Source of the DNA: Flavobacteriales bacterium
GTDB lineage: Bacteria > Bacteroidota > Bacteroidia > Flavobacteriales_E > Vicingaceae
DNA length: 64,000 nucleotides
Reading direction: 5' to 3'
NCBI GenBank assembly: GCA_002706365.1
Contig: PALM01000032.1
Location: 62,001 to 126,000, forward strand
The translations under genes and the position numbers were made by a program. The notes beneath the pieces are model-generated. The model did not search any database and had not been told where the DNA came from. It saw only the letters and a list, made by a program, of their open reading frames with translations. Each line of letters starts with the position of its first letter. Within the stretch, counting starts at the first letter, position 1. Below, piece by piece: positions 39,871 to 47,546 of this stretch.

Positions 39871-40305
39871 ATGAAAATACAAGAAATTGAACTAAAATAT
39901 AAAGCCTCCAGACAACCATCTACAAGAGTAAGTTGTAGTGATGATGCTTACAAAATCCTAATGAGCATATGGGATCAGAATTTGATTGAACTTCAAGAAG
40001 AATTCAAACTATTATTACTGAATAGGGCTAACGCAGTTTTAGGGCACTACAGCCTTTCAAAAGGAGGAATTAGTGGAACTGTGGCTGATGCAAGGTTAAT
40101 CTTTGCTACAGGCCTTAAAACAGCTTCTAGTAGCATCATCTTGGCCCACAATCATCCTACAAGAAACTTAAAACCTAGTTCCGCAGATATTTTGCTTACT
40201 AGAAAACTTGTAAAAGCAGGAAAGTTGCTCGATATAATGGTTATGGATCATTTAATAATATCAACTGATGGCTACTTCAGCTTTGCTGATGAAGGCCTGA
40301 TTTAA
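39871..40305 (+). CDS. RadC-like JAB domain protein of the mobile element
   Basis: This 144-aa protein is a short RadC-type JAB domain without the helix-hairpin-helix part of full-length RadC. The JAMM metal-site pattern is complete: Glu44 in EEFKLLLLNRAN, His93 and His95 in LAHNHPTRNLKPS, Ser103 and Asp106 in SSAD. The closing MVMDHLIISTDGYFSFADEG is also typical. Such truncated RadC proteins are common on Bacteroidota islands and plasmids. Their role is unknown despite the old DNA-repair label. Its position near the right end with the 118-aa gene mirrors the integrase module at the left end. Confidence 0.85.
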   Translation: MKIQEIELKYKASRQPSTRVSCSDDAYKILMSIWDQNLIELQEEFKLLLLNRANAVLGHYSLSKGGISGTVADARLIFATGLKTASSSIILAHNHPTRNLKPSSADILLTRKLVKAGKLLDIMVMDHLIISTDGYFSFADEGLI

Positions 40306-40394
40306 GGTATAAGTTTGTATATTACGACTTATCAGATATAATATTATAGCTTAAAATACATGCAATTGTCCATCCTCTTAAAAACTGTTATTGT

Positions 40395-40973
40395 ATGAAA
40401 AAACTAATGTTATTTATCTTATTAGCCATTCCAATTCTAGGGTCAAGCCAAGAAAAAATAGGCTCATGGGGAGAATTTACTATTAAAAGCTTCCTTTTAA
40501 AAGGAGGGTTTATTAGCCCTCCTGCTGATTCAAGTCTTAAAAAATTCTATGTTAAGAGCATTGGTGGAGTTTCAAATTCTGGGCTTTTTAATTCTGATAT
40601 TCCTTATAATCTTGAAGTTGATGCCTATAAATACGGCACTCAAAGAGGAGTGCTTTTAACTAGCATGATACTATCCCCAGAAGGTGCTAGTGGACATATC
40701 TCTCATCATTTTAAAATTGAAGAAATTACTGCATATTATAATTTCCTTAAGAAGAAACTACTGCCTGAAGCGGTAAAAGTTAACTACCTAGCAGGAATTA
40801 AGAGCGGCCTATTTGTTGAAGTACTAGATGGAAGCTTTGGTTCTCATGATGAGCCAAAAAGAGAATATAGAATTTGGATTGAAATAGAAGGTGAAAGTTA
40901 CCTAAGGGTTCATGCTATAAGTGAAAAAGAGCTGAACAAACTTTACACAGACCTTTTAGAGTATATTCAATAG
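40395..40973 (+). CDS. Secreted protein of unknown function (192 aa)
   Basis: This 192-aa protein has a signal peptide (MKKLMLFILLAIPILGSSQ). The mature part is alpha/beta, with GGVSNSGLFNSDIPYNLEVD, a YNFLKKKLLPEAVKVNYLAG segment, and a C-terminal helix KELNKLYTDLLEYIQ. No catalytic motif is seen. It is the last gene of the island before the attachment site, and a roughly 230-base non-coding stretch follows. No family is recognised. Confidence 0.6.
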   Translation: MKKLMLFILLAIPILGSSQEKIGSWGEFTIKSFLLKGGFISPPADSSLKKFYVKSIGGVSNSGLFNSDIPYNLEVDAYKYGTQRGVLLTSMILSPEGASGHISHHFKIEEITAYYNFLKKKLLPEAVKVNYLAGIKSGLFVEVLDGSFGSHDEPKREYRIWIEIEGESYLRVHAISEKELNKLYTDLLEYIQ

Positions 40974-40985
40974 AGATTTTATTGG

Positions 40986-41002
40986 GTCACATTTTTGTCA
41001 CA
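40986..41002. repeat. GTCACA direct repeat near the island end
   Basis: Two GTCACA copies (40986-40991 and 40997-41002) are spaced by TTTTT, which is 11 bases start to start, about one helical turn. They lie about 200 bases inside the tRNA fragment. Integrase arm-binding sites are often short direct repeats at such a distance, so this is a candidate arm site. Six bases twice can also be chance. Confidence 0.25.
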
Positions 41003-41201
41003 CTTTTTTAATAAAGAAGTGAAAGCAAATGACAATATTTATTAATAAAAGAAAATCGCAAAGTTCTGAATATCTGACATTTAGGTTAGTTTTTTGTCTT
41101 TGTTTTCATAAGGCTGATCATCTGTGGCACACAAATCACTAAGAGCAGTTATAAATCAACAACAACGACAGATATAGGGCATTTCAATAGAATTTATTCC
41201 A

Positions 41202-41250
41202 CTGACTGTTAATCAGAGGGTCCTTGGTTCGAGCCCAAGAGGAGGAGCTA
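41202..41250 (+). other. tRNA-Asn(GTT) 3' fragment, right attachment site (attR)
   Basis: The sequence runs from the anticodon stem to the 3' end of a tRNA. It has TGA, then the loop CTGTTAA (anticodon GTT at 41208-41210), TCA, the T-arm CTTGG-TTCGAGC-CCAAG (41223-41239), the acceptor strand AGGAGGA (41240-41246), discriminator G and CTA. No D-arm or matching TCCTCCT acceptor strand exists in the 100 bases upstream, so this is not a working gene. The break at the anticodon stem is where tyrosine recombinases commonly cross over. The native terminator follows directly. Confidence 0.8.
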
Positions 41251-41251
41251 C

Positions 41252-41278
41252 AAAGCCGCATTTATTGCGGCTTTTTTT
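41252..41278 (+). terminator. Terminator of the interrupted tRNA-Asn gene
   Basis: AAAGCCGCA and TGCGGCTTT form a 9-bp stem around TTTAT, followed by TTTT. It begins one base after the tRNA 3' end and is probably the original tRNA terminator left on the chromosome side. Confidence 0.85.
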
Positions 41279-41587
41279 ATTTGATATTGGGCGAGATATT
41301 TATCCCGAGCGATGCCGATCCTTGAATCAGTATAATCTTGCCTGAGGCAAGATAGCGCGTGGGCAGGACCCATCAGCGGGCCGGCGCGAGACGTGAATGG
41401 ACAAATGCGTAGAAATACATTAAAGGCGCTTGTCGTTTTCCGCCGAAAGGCGGACTACTTTAATAGAATTTCAAGCATTTGGACAGAGAGCGGGGAAGCA
41501 TTGATGGGTCTAGATTTTTGCTCCACTTTTGATCATGCAAAAGTGGAAGAGAAAAAGCCCTCAAAGCTTATCAAAGGGTTAAGGAGG
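41279..41587. repeat. GC-richer structured non-coding stretch with three hairpins
   Basis: There is no convincing gene. Three clear hairpins are present: ATCTTGCC-TGA-GGCAAGAT (41335-41353), CCGCC-GAAA-GGCGG (41440-41453) and TCCACTTTTG-ATCATG-CAAAAGTGGA (41522-41547). A GC-rich patch (GCGGGCCGGCGCGAG near 41377) lies between them. The build suggests a chromosomal intergenic repeat or a structured RNA. Whether it recurs in the genome cannot be seen here. Confidence 0.45.
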
Positions 41588-42463
41588 TTACTCCTCAATC
41601 TTCACCACCCTTACCCCTGAATCATTAAAGGGGCCAAAGACCAGATTTCCTTTGTCATCTATAAGGCGAAGACGGAACTGATGCTCTCCGGCATCTAATC
41701 CTTCTACCCAATAAGGCTGCCAGCTGTCGAGCAGGAAGATAGTCTCATCAATGCTCAATTCCACCTTCATGCCCTTGGCAGATAACTCTGCATTTAGCAG
41801 GTAGAAGTCGATTAGGATTCGGTTGGATTCTGAAAGTTTATAACTTCCTTTTGGTCTGCTGTAGATCAAATGGGGTGCGGTATGATCGAATGGCGCATAA
41901 TCTTCTCCGATCTGAATGTCGGTGAAGACAAACGCTTCTTCTGATTTCACGCTTTCGTGATAGGATCTCGAGAGAAAAGCAAGGATCACATTATGTCCTT
42001 GAGATAGCTCAGCTTCAAATTCATTTTCATATTGAGCTTGGTAGGGACCATTATTCAAAATGAAATGTATGTGCTGACCCTTAGCCGAGTTGGCCAATAA
42101 GGATGAACGATCACCTTCTGTTGGTTCTGCAAGATCGAAATCCTCTACTTCGAATTGAAAAGTTTGTTTCCCTGAATTTACTTTCCCTTTCGGACTGATC
42201 ATTTTCAGACTGGCATTGGGAAATGGACTTTCTTCCGCTAAAGCCAGAAGTCGAAGTCCATTCTTCTCTATCACTTTTGTAGCTGCCGACTCAGCTTTAG
42301 CAAGCTTAACTTCTTGCAACACACTGTCGGCTTGCTCATTTATTGATTCTTGATCTGTTTGTGAATTAGTACATCCAATAAATGAAAAAGCAAGAACTGC
42401 TAATACTAGCGCTCTTGCTTTCTTATTTCTGTAATTAAGATTCTTCAATCTTTCTGTATTCAA
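41588..42463 (-). CDS. Lipoprotein of unknown function (291 aa)
   Basis: This 291-aa protein has a lipoprotein signal ending in FSFIGC (Cys31). The mature protein has two beta-sandwich-like parts. The first contains GQHIHFILNNGPYQAQYENE, a pattern common in Bacteroidota lipoproteins, and a His-rich cradle (H131-I-H-type spacing). The second, from about residue 195, contains SRPKGSYKL and a final strand DSGVRVVKIEE. It is the last gene of an apparent operon with the DUF4399 lipoprotein (10 bases upstream) and the biotin-carrier gene. The His-containing segment parallels that in DUF4399, and the two may act on the same substrate, which is inferred. Confidence 0.7.
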   Translation of the reverse strand: MNTERLKNLNYRNKKARALVLAVLAFSFIGCTNSQTDQESINEQADSVLQEVKLAKAESAATKVIEKNGLRLLALAEESPFPNASLKMISPKGKVNSGKQTFQFEVEDFDLAEPTEGDRSSLLANSAKGQHIHFILNNGPYQAQYENEFEAELSQGHNVILAFLSRSYHESVKSEEAFVFTDIQIGEDYAPFDHTAPHLIYSRPKGSYKLSESNRILIDFYLLNAELSAKGMKVELSIDETIFLLDSWQPYWVEGLDAGEHQFRLRLIDDKGNLVFGPFNDSGVRVVKIEE

Positions 42464-42473
42464 TGAAGTTAAC

Positions 42474-42992
42474 TTACTCTACGAAGACTCTGATCGACTG
42501 ACTCATTTGAGGACCATAAGACTGATGATATCCATCTGCAAATTGAAGAGTTAAAGTGTGCTCTCCAGGACTCAATTCTATTTCAGTTGAAGTACTTCCA
42601 TCTCCGTAATGGATATTTACTGAATCTGCTGGTACGATTATCCCTCTGTCGATAAACGCTCTATCAATGAGCAAGTGGTGATGACCTTTACCCGCATGTA
42701 ATTCTCCAGCTGGTTCAACTTCCATGCCTTCCACATTGAACTTCAATTTTAGTGGAGAAGAAACTGCATCTCCGTCTTGAAGTCCATCAAACCAAACTTT
42801 AGCACCTTCTGGAACAGGAAGTAATTCACTACTGCCCTCTGCATCGTGATCCATATGATCTGCATGATCCTCACTCATTGTAGAATCTTCTGAGCTACCC
42901 TCATTACTCCCATCTGTTTGTCCGCCACCACAGGCAATCAATCCGCCAAAAAGTAATGTAGATACTGCTAGAATTAAATTTCTCTTCTTCAT
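42474..42992 (-). CDS. DUF4399 domain lipoprotein
   Basis: ATG at 42992 (MKKRNLILAVSTLLFGGLIAC) gives a clean lipoprotein signal; an in-frame ATG at 43022 would overlap the upstream gene by 14 bases. After a Ser/Asp/His-rich linker, the DUF4399 domain has VWFDGLQDGDAVSSPLKLKF, the hallmark AGKGHHHLLID, HYGDGSTSTEIELSPGEHTL and a last strand SQSIRVFVE. The conserved His cluster suggests metal binding, but the family's role is not established. It lies 16 bases downstream of the biotin-carrier gene. Confidence 0.8.
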   Translation of the reverse strand: MKKRNLILAVSTLLFGGLIACGGGQTDGSNEGSSEDSTMSEDHADHMDHDAEGSSELLPVPEGAKVWFDGLQDGDAVSSPLKLKFNVEGMEVEPAGELHAGKGHHHLLIDRAFIDRGIIVPADSVNIHYGDGSTSTEIELSPGEHTLTLQFADGYHQSYGPQMSQSIRVFVE

Positions 42993-43008
42993 AATCTGTT
43001 TTAAATTT

Positions 43009-43515
43009 TTATTCGAATTCAATTAAAATTTGATTTTTTTCAACCGACTGCTTTTCTTCAACAGTCACTTTCTTAATGGTGAGATCTGCAGGAGATTTCA
43101 ATACATTCTCCATTTTCATCGCTTCAAGGATCAAAAGTGAATCGTCTTTGCTGACCGTTTGTCCTTCTTTGACCATCACGTCTAACACCAAACCTGGCAT
43201 TGGAGCCTTAAGCTGACTAATTGCGGCAGAAGCCAAATTATCCATGCCCAACTTATGGAGCAATTGATCATACTGATCTTCAATATCTAGATTGTAGGTG
43301 CGGTTATTGATCTTTAGCTTAAGTTGCTTCTCCTCTTTATTTAGCTCTACTAAACTTGCACTGTAGGACTTTCCTTCGTGAATAAGATGATACTTACCAC
43401 TGCCAACTTCCAAGAGATCAATATCGAGAGCTTTGCCATCAAATAGCAGCTCTCCCTTCTCTTCTTCGATCTTATAATCAGACTCCTGATTGACCTTAAC
43501 TTTCCACTCACTCAT
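43009..43515 (-). CDS. Biotin carboxyl carrier domain protein
   Basis: ATG at 43515 gives a 168-aa protein (MSEWKVKVNQESDYKIEEEKG); a longer frame to 43608 adds a hydrophobic stretch outside the family pattern. The C-terminal 75 residues are a biotinyl domain with APMPGLVLDVMVKEGQ and LEAMKMENV, where Lys134 carries biotin. The N-terminal 90 residues are the spacer typical of carrier subunits of acyl-CoA (acetyl- or propionyl-CoA) carboxylases in Bacteroidota. It would carry CO2 between biotin carboxylase and carboxyltransferase subunits, which are not encoded nearby. A -7 element lies just upstream of the start. Confidence 0.85.
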   Translation of the reverse strand: MSEWKVKVNQESDYKIEEEKGELLFDGKALDIDLLEVGSGKYHLIHEGKSYSASLVELNKEEKQLKLKINNRTYNLDIEDQYDQLLHKLGMDNLASAAISQLKAPMPGLVLDVMVKEGQTVSKDDSLLILEAMKMENVLKSPADLTIKKVTVEEKQSVEKNQILIEFE

Positions 43516-43520
43516 GCGAA

Positions 43521-43528
43521 CAAAGATA
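43521..43528 (-). promoter_or_regulatory. Candidate -7 promoter element of the biotin-carrier gene
   Basis: On the minus strand the bases read TATCTTTG, an exact match to the Bacteroidota TAnnTTTG element. It lies only five bases before the ATG, so the transcript may be leaderless or nearly so. No clear -33 TTG is visible. Confidence 0.45.
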
Positions 43529-43607
43529 ACCGTTCGTGTATTAAGTTGAAACCCCAGGTAGAACAAAGCGAGAATTTTAAGAGTTTTGCCTGTCAAATTA
43601 TGATTCA

Positions 43608-46253
43608 ATGCGTTTAACTTATTCCTTCCTAGTCCTATTTGGACTAATCATTCTTCAAGCTTGTTCATCCACAAAAGAAATTGAAGATGTTGCCTACACT
43701 ACTGAACTTGATACCATTAAAGTTGAGCCGGAGCCCGAAATCCCCGTATATCAGGCCTCTGAGAGTAGAATCAACGACTTGATCCACACTAAATTGGAAG
43801 TGAGCTTCGATTGGGATAGTAGTTACCTGCATGGAAAAGCATGGTTGACATTCAAACCTTATTTCTACGATGTTGATAGTTTGATCCTCGATGCCAAAGG
43901 TCATCGAATAGAAAAGGTTGAAATGCTAGACTCTAAAGGAAAATCAACTGCATTGGAATATTCCTATGATACCATGAAGTTGAGCATTGCTTTAGGTCGC
44001 ACCTATACAAGAGATGAGAAATATCAGGTCTATATTGAATACACCGCAATGCCAGATGCATTCGAATCTGGAGGAAGTGCAGCAATCAGAAGCGAAAAGG
44101 GATTGTATTTCATCAATCCAAGAGGAGAAGACCCGGATAAGCCGCAACAAATATGGACACAAGGCGAGACTGAATCCAGCTCTAGATGGTTCCCTACCAT
44201 TGATGCTCCGAATGAAAAAACTACCCAAGAGATCTATATCACTGTAGATACTTTATATGAGACCCTTTCGAATGGGAAGTTGCTTTTTCAAACTGAAAAT
44301 GGAGATGGGACACGAACCGACTACTGGAAGCAGGAACTTCCGCACGCTCCATATTTATTCATGATGGCAATTGGAGATTTTGCCATAGTGGAAGATGAGT
44401 GGAGAAACATTCCAGTGAATTATTATGTGGAGCATGAGTATAAAGAGTTCGCTAAAGATATCTATCCCAACACCCCTGAAATGATAGAATTCTTCTCGAA
44501 CAAGCTCGGTTACGACTACCCATGGGATAAATATCATCAGGTTGTAGTTAGGGATTATGTATCCGGTGCAATGGAAAATACAGGAGCAGTGATCTACGGT
44601 GCCTTTGTTCAAGGTGATGATCGTTATTTGATCGATAACTCCGGTGAAGATGTGGTAGCTCACGAATTATTTCACCATTGGTTTGGCGATCTGGTAACCA
44701 CTGAGTCATGGTCTAACCTTCCCCTGAATGAATCCTTTGCTACTTATGGTGAATATCTATGGAATGAGCATAAATATGGCAAGGATCAGGCAGATTACGG
44801 CTTGAACAACGATCTGAATGCCTATCTGAATGAAGCAAAGATCAAGAAGGAGAAACTGATCCGATACGACTATGAGAGTGAAATGGAAATGTTCGATGCG
44901 CATTCGTATCAGAAAGGAGGAAGAGTCTTGCATATGCTTCGTCAGGAAGTTGGCGATGAAGCTTTCTTTAAGTCCTTGGAAGTTTACTTGAATGAAAATG
45001 AATTCCAGCCAGCAGAGATCGATCATTTGAGATTGGCATTTGAAGAAGTGACTGGTAGGGATCTACATTGGTTCTTCAATCAATGGTTCTTAAGTGCAGG
45101 TCATCCTGAGTTAAAAGTGAGTCACAATTATGTGGATTCAACAAATACCTTGACCATAAGTCTGAAACAAGAGCAAGAAGGTGATGATGTGCCAAGAGTC
45201 TTCATACTTCCGATTGATGTGGAAATCGTTGATGCTAATGGAGAGTTGCAAACCGTATCCATCACCATGAAAAAACGCGAAGAGGATTTCAGTTTTGATA
45301 TGGAAGGGAAGCCACAATTGGTAAATGTAGATGCCGGAAAAACCCTTTTAGCCAATTTGGATCAGAGTTTTACAGAAGCAGAGGCAGTTGTCTTATTTAG
45401 AAAAGGAGGCAATTACTTGGATAGAAGTATTGCAATTCAAGAGTTGAGAAGGGCAAAAGGAATTGATGCTTTAGAAGTGATCGAGGAGGCAATGGATGAT
45501 CCATTTTGGAATATCCGTCAGAAAGCCATTCAGCAAGCCAAGTATTTGATCCAAGAGAAAGAAGCACCAACTAAAGACAAGCTACTTTCAATGGCCAAAA
45601 ACGACCCAAAATCCAATGTTCGAGCTGAAGCTTTGAAAGCTCTAGGTGAATTCTATGCGAATAAAACTGATGTGGAAGTCTATCAAAATGGACTTCAGGA
45701 TCGTTCTTATGTGGTGGTTGCAGCAGCATTGAGTGCACTTGCCTCAGTTGATAGGTCAGTTGCGCTAACAGAGGCCGAGAAGCTTGAAACAGCTGAGAGC
45801 AATAGTGTCATTTTCACTATAGCCCAGTTGTATGCAGAAGAAACGGATCCTAAATACAATGAATTCTTCCTCGATAAAATCCACTCATTATCTGGTTTCT
45901 CCAAATATCCAATGATGATCAATTATGAGGAGTATTTGAGAAGTCAAGAAGGCGAGCATTTGATGACTGGTATTGATGAGCTATCTCAAATGGCAAGAGA
46001 AGAAAAGAGCTGGTTTATGAGAATGGCAGCTGCGAACGGACTCATTGAGATCAAGAGGGATTACGATCAGTTGAACTTGGAGCTTGAGAAGAAGATAGCT
46101 TCAAGCAATGATCCTGCGACAACAGTTGAACTGAGAAAACAGCAGAATCAAGTTATGGAAATCCTAGACAAGGTGAAGGCAGAATTAACAGAAATCGTTA
46201 GTGCCGAAAAGAACCCTAGAGTCAAAGGAAGGATTAGTAAGGAGATTGATTAG
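43608..46253 (+). CDS. M1 family aminopeptidase lipoprotein
   Basis: This 881-aa protein has a lipoprotein signal ending in ILQAC (Cys19). The M1 catalytic domain contains GAMENTG near residue 320 and the zinc site HELFHHW at 352-358 with the third ligand Glu375 in LNESFATYGEYLW. The catalytic Tyr region is near DAHSYQKGGRVLHML. The C-terminal 300 residues are HEAT-like helical repeats, as in other gluzincin aminopeptidases of this phylum. The enzyme would trim N-terminal residues from peptides in the periplasm, tethered to a membrane. It is divergent from the biotin-carrier gene, and its stop codon lies in a heptamer repeat array. Confidence 0.93.
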   Translation: MRLTYSFLVLFGLIILQACSSTKEIEDVAYTTELDTIKVEPEPEIPVYQASESRINDLIHTKLEVSFDWDSSYLHGKAWLTFKPYFYDVDSLILDAKGHRIEKVEMLDSKGKSTALEYSYDTMKLSIALGRTYTRDEKYQVYIEYTAMPDAFESGGSAAIRSEKGLYFINPRGEDPDKPQQIWTQGETESSSRWFPTIDAPNEKTTQEIYITVDTLYETLSNGKLLFQTENGDGTRTDYWKQELPHAPYLFMMAIGDFAIVEDEWRNIPVNYYVEHEYKEFAKDIYPNTPEMIEFFSNKLGYDYPWDKYHQVVVRDYVSGAMENTGAVIYGAFVQGDDRYLIDNSGEDVVAHELFHHWFGDLVTTESWSNLPLNESFATYGEYLWNEHKYGKDQADYGLNNDLNAYLNEAKIKKEKLIRYDYESEMEMFDAHSYQKGGRVLHMLRQEVGDEAFFKSLEVYLNENEFQPAEIDHLRLAFEEVTGRDLHWFFNQWFLSAGHPELKVSHNYVDSTNTLTISLKQEQEGDDVPRVFILPIDVEIVDANGELQTVSITMKKREEDFSFDMEGKPQLVNVDAGKTLLANLDQSFTEAEAVVLFRKGGNYLDRSIAIQELRRAKGIDALEVIEEAMDDPFWNIRQKAIQQAKYLIQEKEAPTKDKLLSMAKNDPKSNVRAEALKALGEFYANKTDVEVYQNGLQDRSYVVVAAALSALASVDRSVALTEAEKLETAESNSVIFTIAQLYAEETDPKYNEFFLDKIHSLSGFSKYPMMINYEEYLRSQEGEHLMTGIDELSQMAREEKSWFMRMAAANGLIEIKRDYDQLNLELEKKIASSNDPATTVELRKQQNQVMEILDKVKAELTEIVSAEKNPRVKGRISKEID

Positions 46254-46303
46254 ATGTTAGATGTTAGATGTTAGATGTTAGATGTTAGATGTTAGATGTT
46301 AGA
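46250..46303. repeat. Heptamer tandem repeat (TTAGATG)x7
   Basis: Seven exact copies of TTAGATG run from 46250 to 46298, plus a partial TTAGA. The aminopeptidase stop codon (46251-46253) is inside the first copy. A T/C-rich stretch with TCTAA motifs follows (46319-46350) and could pair loosely with the array. The element separates two convergent genes. Confidence 0.9.
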
Positions 46304-46352
46304 AAGTTCCAAAAAACGTCTAAACTCTAAAATCTAAGCTCTAAACTCTTTT

Positions 46353-46811
46353 TCACATCTGAGCCTCAAACCCCTCATCAACCTTCAGATCTGAGCTTTC
46401 TGCTGCTTGGACTGCTAGCTCATCACAGCGTTCGTTTAATGGGTGGCCGGCATGACCTTTTACCCAATGGAATTTGACTCTATGCTTGCGATAGATCTTT
46501 AGGAATCGCTGCCAAAGGTCTGGGTTCTTCTTTTTGGCAAATCCTTTCTTTTCCCATCCAAAAAGCCAGCCTTTATCAACGGCATCCACCACATATTTCG
46601 AGTCGGAATAGATCTCTATTTCTGCGGGAATCACTTTTACCAACTCCAATGCCTTTATCACAGCAAGAAGCTCCATTCTGTTGTTGGTAGTCATTCTAAA
46701 ACCTTCAGAAATCTCCTTTCTATGTTTGCCAGATAGAAGCACTGCGCCATAACCTCCATTGCCGGGATTTCCCTTTGCTGCTCCATCTGTGTATATCGTG
46801 ATCTTGGCCAA
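46353..46811 (-). CDS. rnhA: Ribonuclease HI
   Basis: This 152-aa protein is full length for bacterial RNase HI, which cuts the RNA strand of RNA-DNA hybrids during replication and repair. All four catalytic acids are visible: Asp9 in IYTDGAAKGNPG, Glu47 in RMELLAVIKAL, Asp70 in YSDSKYVVDAV and Asp130 in NERCDELA. The basic handle segment GWEKKGFAKKKNPDLW is present, as in the E. coli type, and the HWVKGHAGHP loop supplies the mobile His. It converges with the aminopeptidase gene and is divergent from lipB, 70 bases away. Confidence 0.97.
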   Translation of the reverse strand: MAKITIYTDGAAKGNPGNGGYGAVLLSGKHRKEISEGFRMTTNNRMELLAVIKALELVKVIPAEIEIYSDSKYVVDAVDKGWLFGWEKKGFAKKKNPDLWQRFLKIYRKHRVKFHWVKGHAGHPLNERCDELAVQAAESSDLKVDEGFEAQM

Positions 46812-46881
46812 TTTTTTCGTAGTTTAACATTTCGAAAATAAGCAATCGAGCATAGCCTTTAGCTTAGAATCCGCTTTATTT

Positions 46882-47544
46882 ATGCATAAGCAAATCGATT
46901 ACCTCTACCTTAGCGAAACGCATTACGAAGCGGCACTTCGATTACAAGAAGATCTTTTCAATGCCTCCATAGAAAGAGCAGAAAAAGGACTGCATACCAG
47001 AAACACCCTAATCCTACTTCAACATTCTCCGGTTTATACGCTTGGCAAATCCGGCGACATCAGCAATTTGAAAGTCCCTGTTGAAGAAACCGGCGCAGAA
47101 TATTTTGAAACGAATAGAGGTGGTGATATTACATTCCATGGCCCTGGACAATTAACTGGATATCCAATTTTCAATTTGAATGAACTTGGTCTTGGTGTGC
47201 GCGATTATGTGCATACTCTAGAACAGTGTGTGATCGACTGTCTGGCTAGCTATGGCATAAAATGCAAAAGGATCAAGGAGGCAAGCGGAGTTTGGGTGAG
47301 TGCGGATACAGCCATGCCAAGGAAGATCTGTGCACTTGGAATTAAAGTGAGCAAAGGCATTACAATGCATGGCTTTGCCTTAAATATTAGCACTAATCTG
47401 AGCTATTTTGAGAATATAGTTCCCTGTGGACAAGAAGATAAAGGGGTGACTTCCTTAAAGAAGGAATTGGGAAGAGATGTGGACTACTACGAAGTGATTC
47501 AAAAATTACTTCACTATTTCGAGAAGCACTTCCATAGAGAGTAA
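46882..47544 (+). CDS. lipB: Lipoyl(octanoyl) transferase
   Basis: This 220-aa protein moves octanoyl from acyl carrier protein to lipoyl domains of 2-oxoacid dehydrogenases and the glycine cleavage system, in the cytosol. Family motifs are NRGGDITFHGPGQLTGYP (residues 78-95), the catalytic Lys155 in CALGIKVS, MHGFALNIS at 162-170 and the catalytic Cys182 in IVPCGQ. The length is normal. It converges with lipA, the next enzyme of the pathway, with only two bases between the stop codons. Confidence 0.97.
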   Translation: MHKQIDYLYLSETHYEAALRLQEDLFNASIERAEKGLHTRNTLILLQHSPVYTLGKSGDISNLKVPVEETGAEYFETNRGGDITFHGPGQLTGYPIFNLNELGLGVRDYVHTLEQCVIDCLASYGIKCKRIKEASGVWVSADTAMPRKICALGIKVSKGITMHGFALNISTNLSYFENIVPCGQEDKGVTSLKKELGRDVDYYEVIQKLLHYFEKHFHRE

Positions 47545-47546
47545 TT

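Larger units (their letters stand above)
1..41250. mobile_element. Integrative island inserted at a tRNA-Asn 3' end (left end outside window)
   Basis: The left edge carries a tyrosine recombinase gene reading inward, followed by a phage-like recombination pair. The right edge is a tRNA-Asn 3' fragment (41202-41250) with no 5' half upstream, as left by integration into a tRNA gene. A RadC-like JAB gene lies close to this right end. Everything between is accessory: toxin, defence-like and surface proteins, with no housekeeping gene. Base composition is visibly more AT-rich than to the right of 41.6 kb. No conjugation, relaxase, phage structural or replication-initiator gene is seen, so self-transfer is not supported. 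The other attachment site is predicted just left of base 1 and cannot be seen. Several nested insertions remain possible. Confidence 0.7.

Noticed and set aside
39871-40305. Housekeeping radC
   Set aside because: It lacks the helix-hairpin-helix part and sits in the mobile element backbone, so it is the element-borne short form.
41150-41250. A complete tRNA-Asn gene
   Set aside because: Only the 3' part is present; no D-arm or 5' acceptor strand can be found upstream.
41393-41620. Open frame of 75 codons on the plus strand
   Set aside because: It runs through the three-hairpin region, overlaps the end of the lipoprotein gene on the other strand, and its product looks like translated repeat DNA.
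43516-43608. N-terminal extension of the biotin-carrier protein to 43608
   Set aside because: It would cover the -7 element and the start of the divergent aminopeptidase gene, and the added residues do not fit the family.
46250-46303. CRISPR-like array
   Set aside because: It is a direct heptamer tandem with no spacers and no cas genes nearby.
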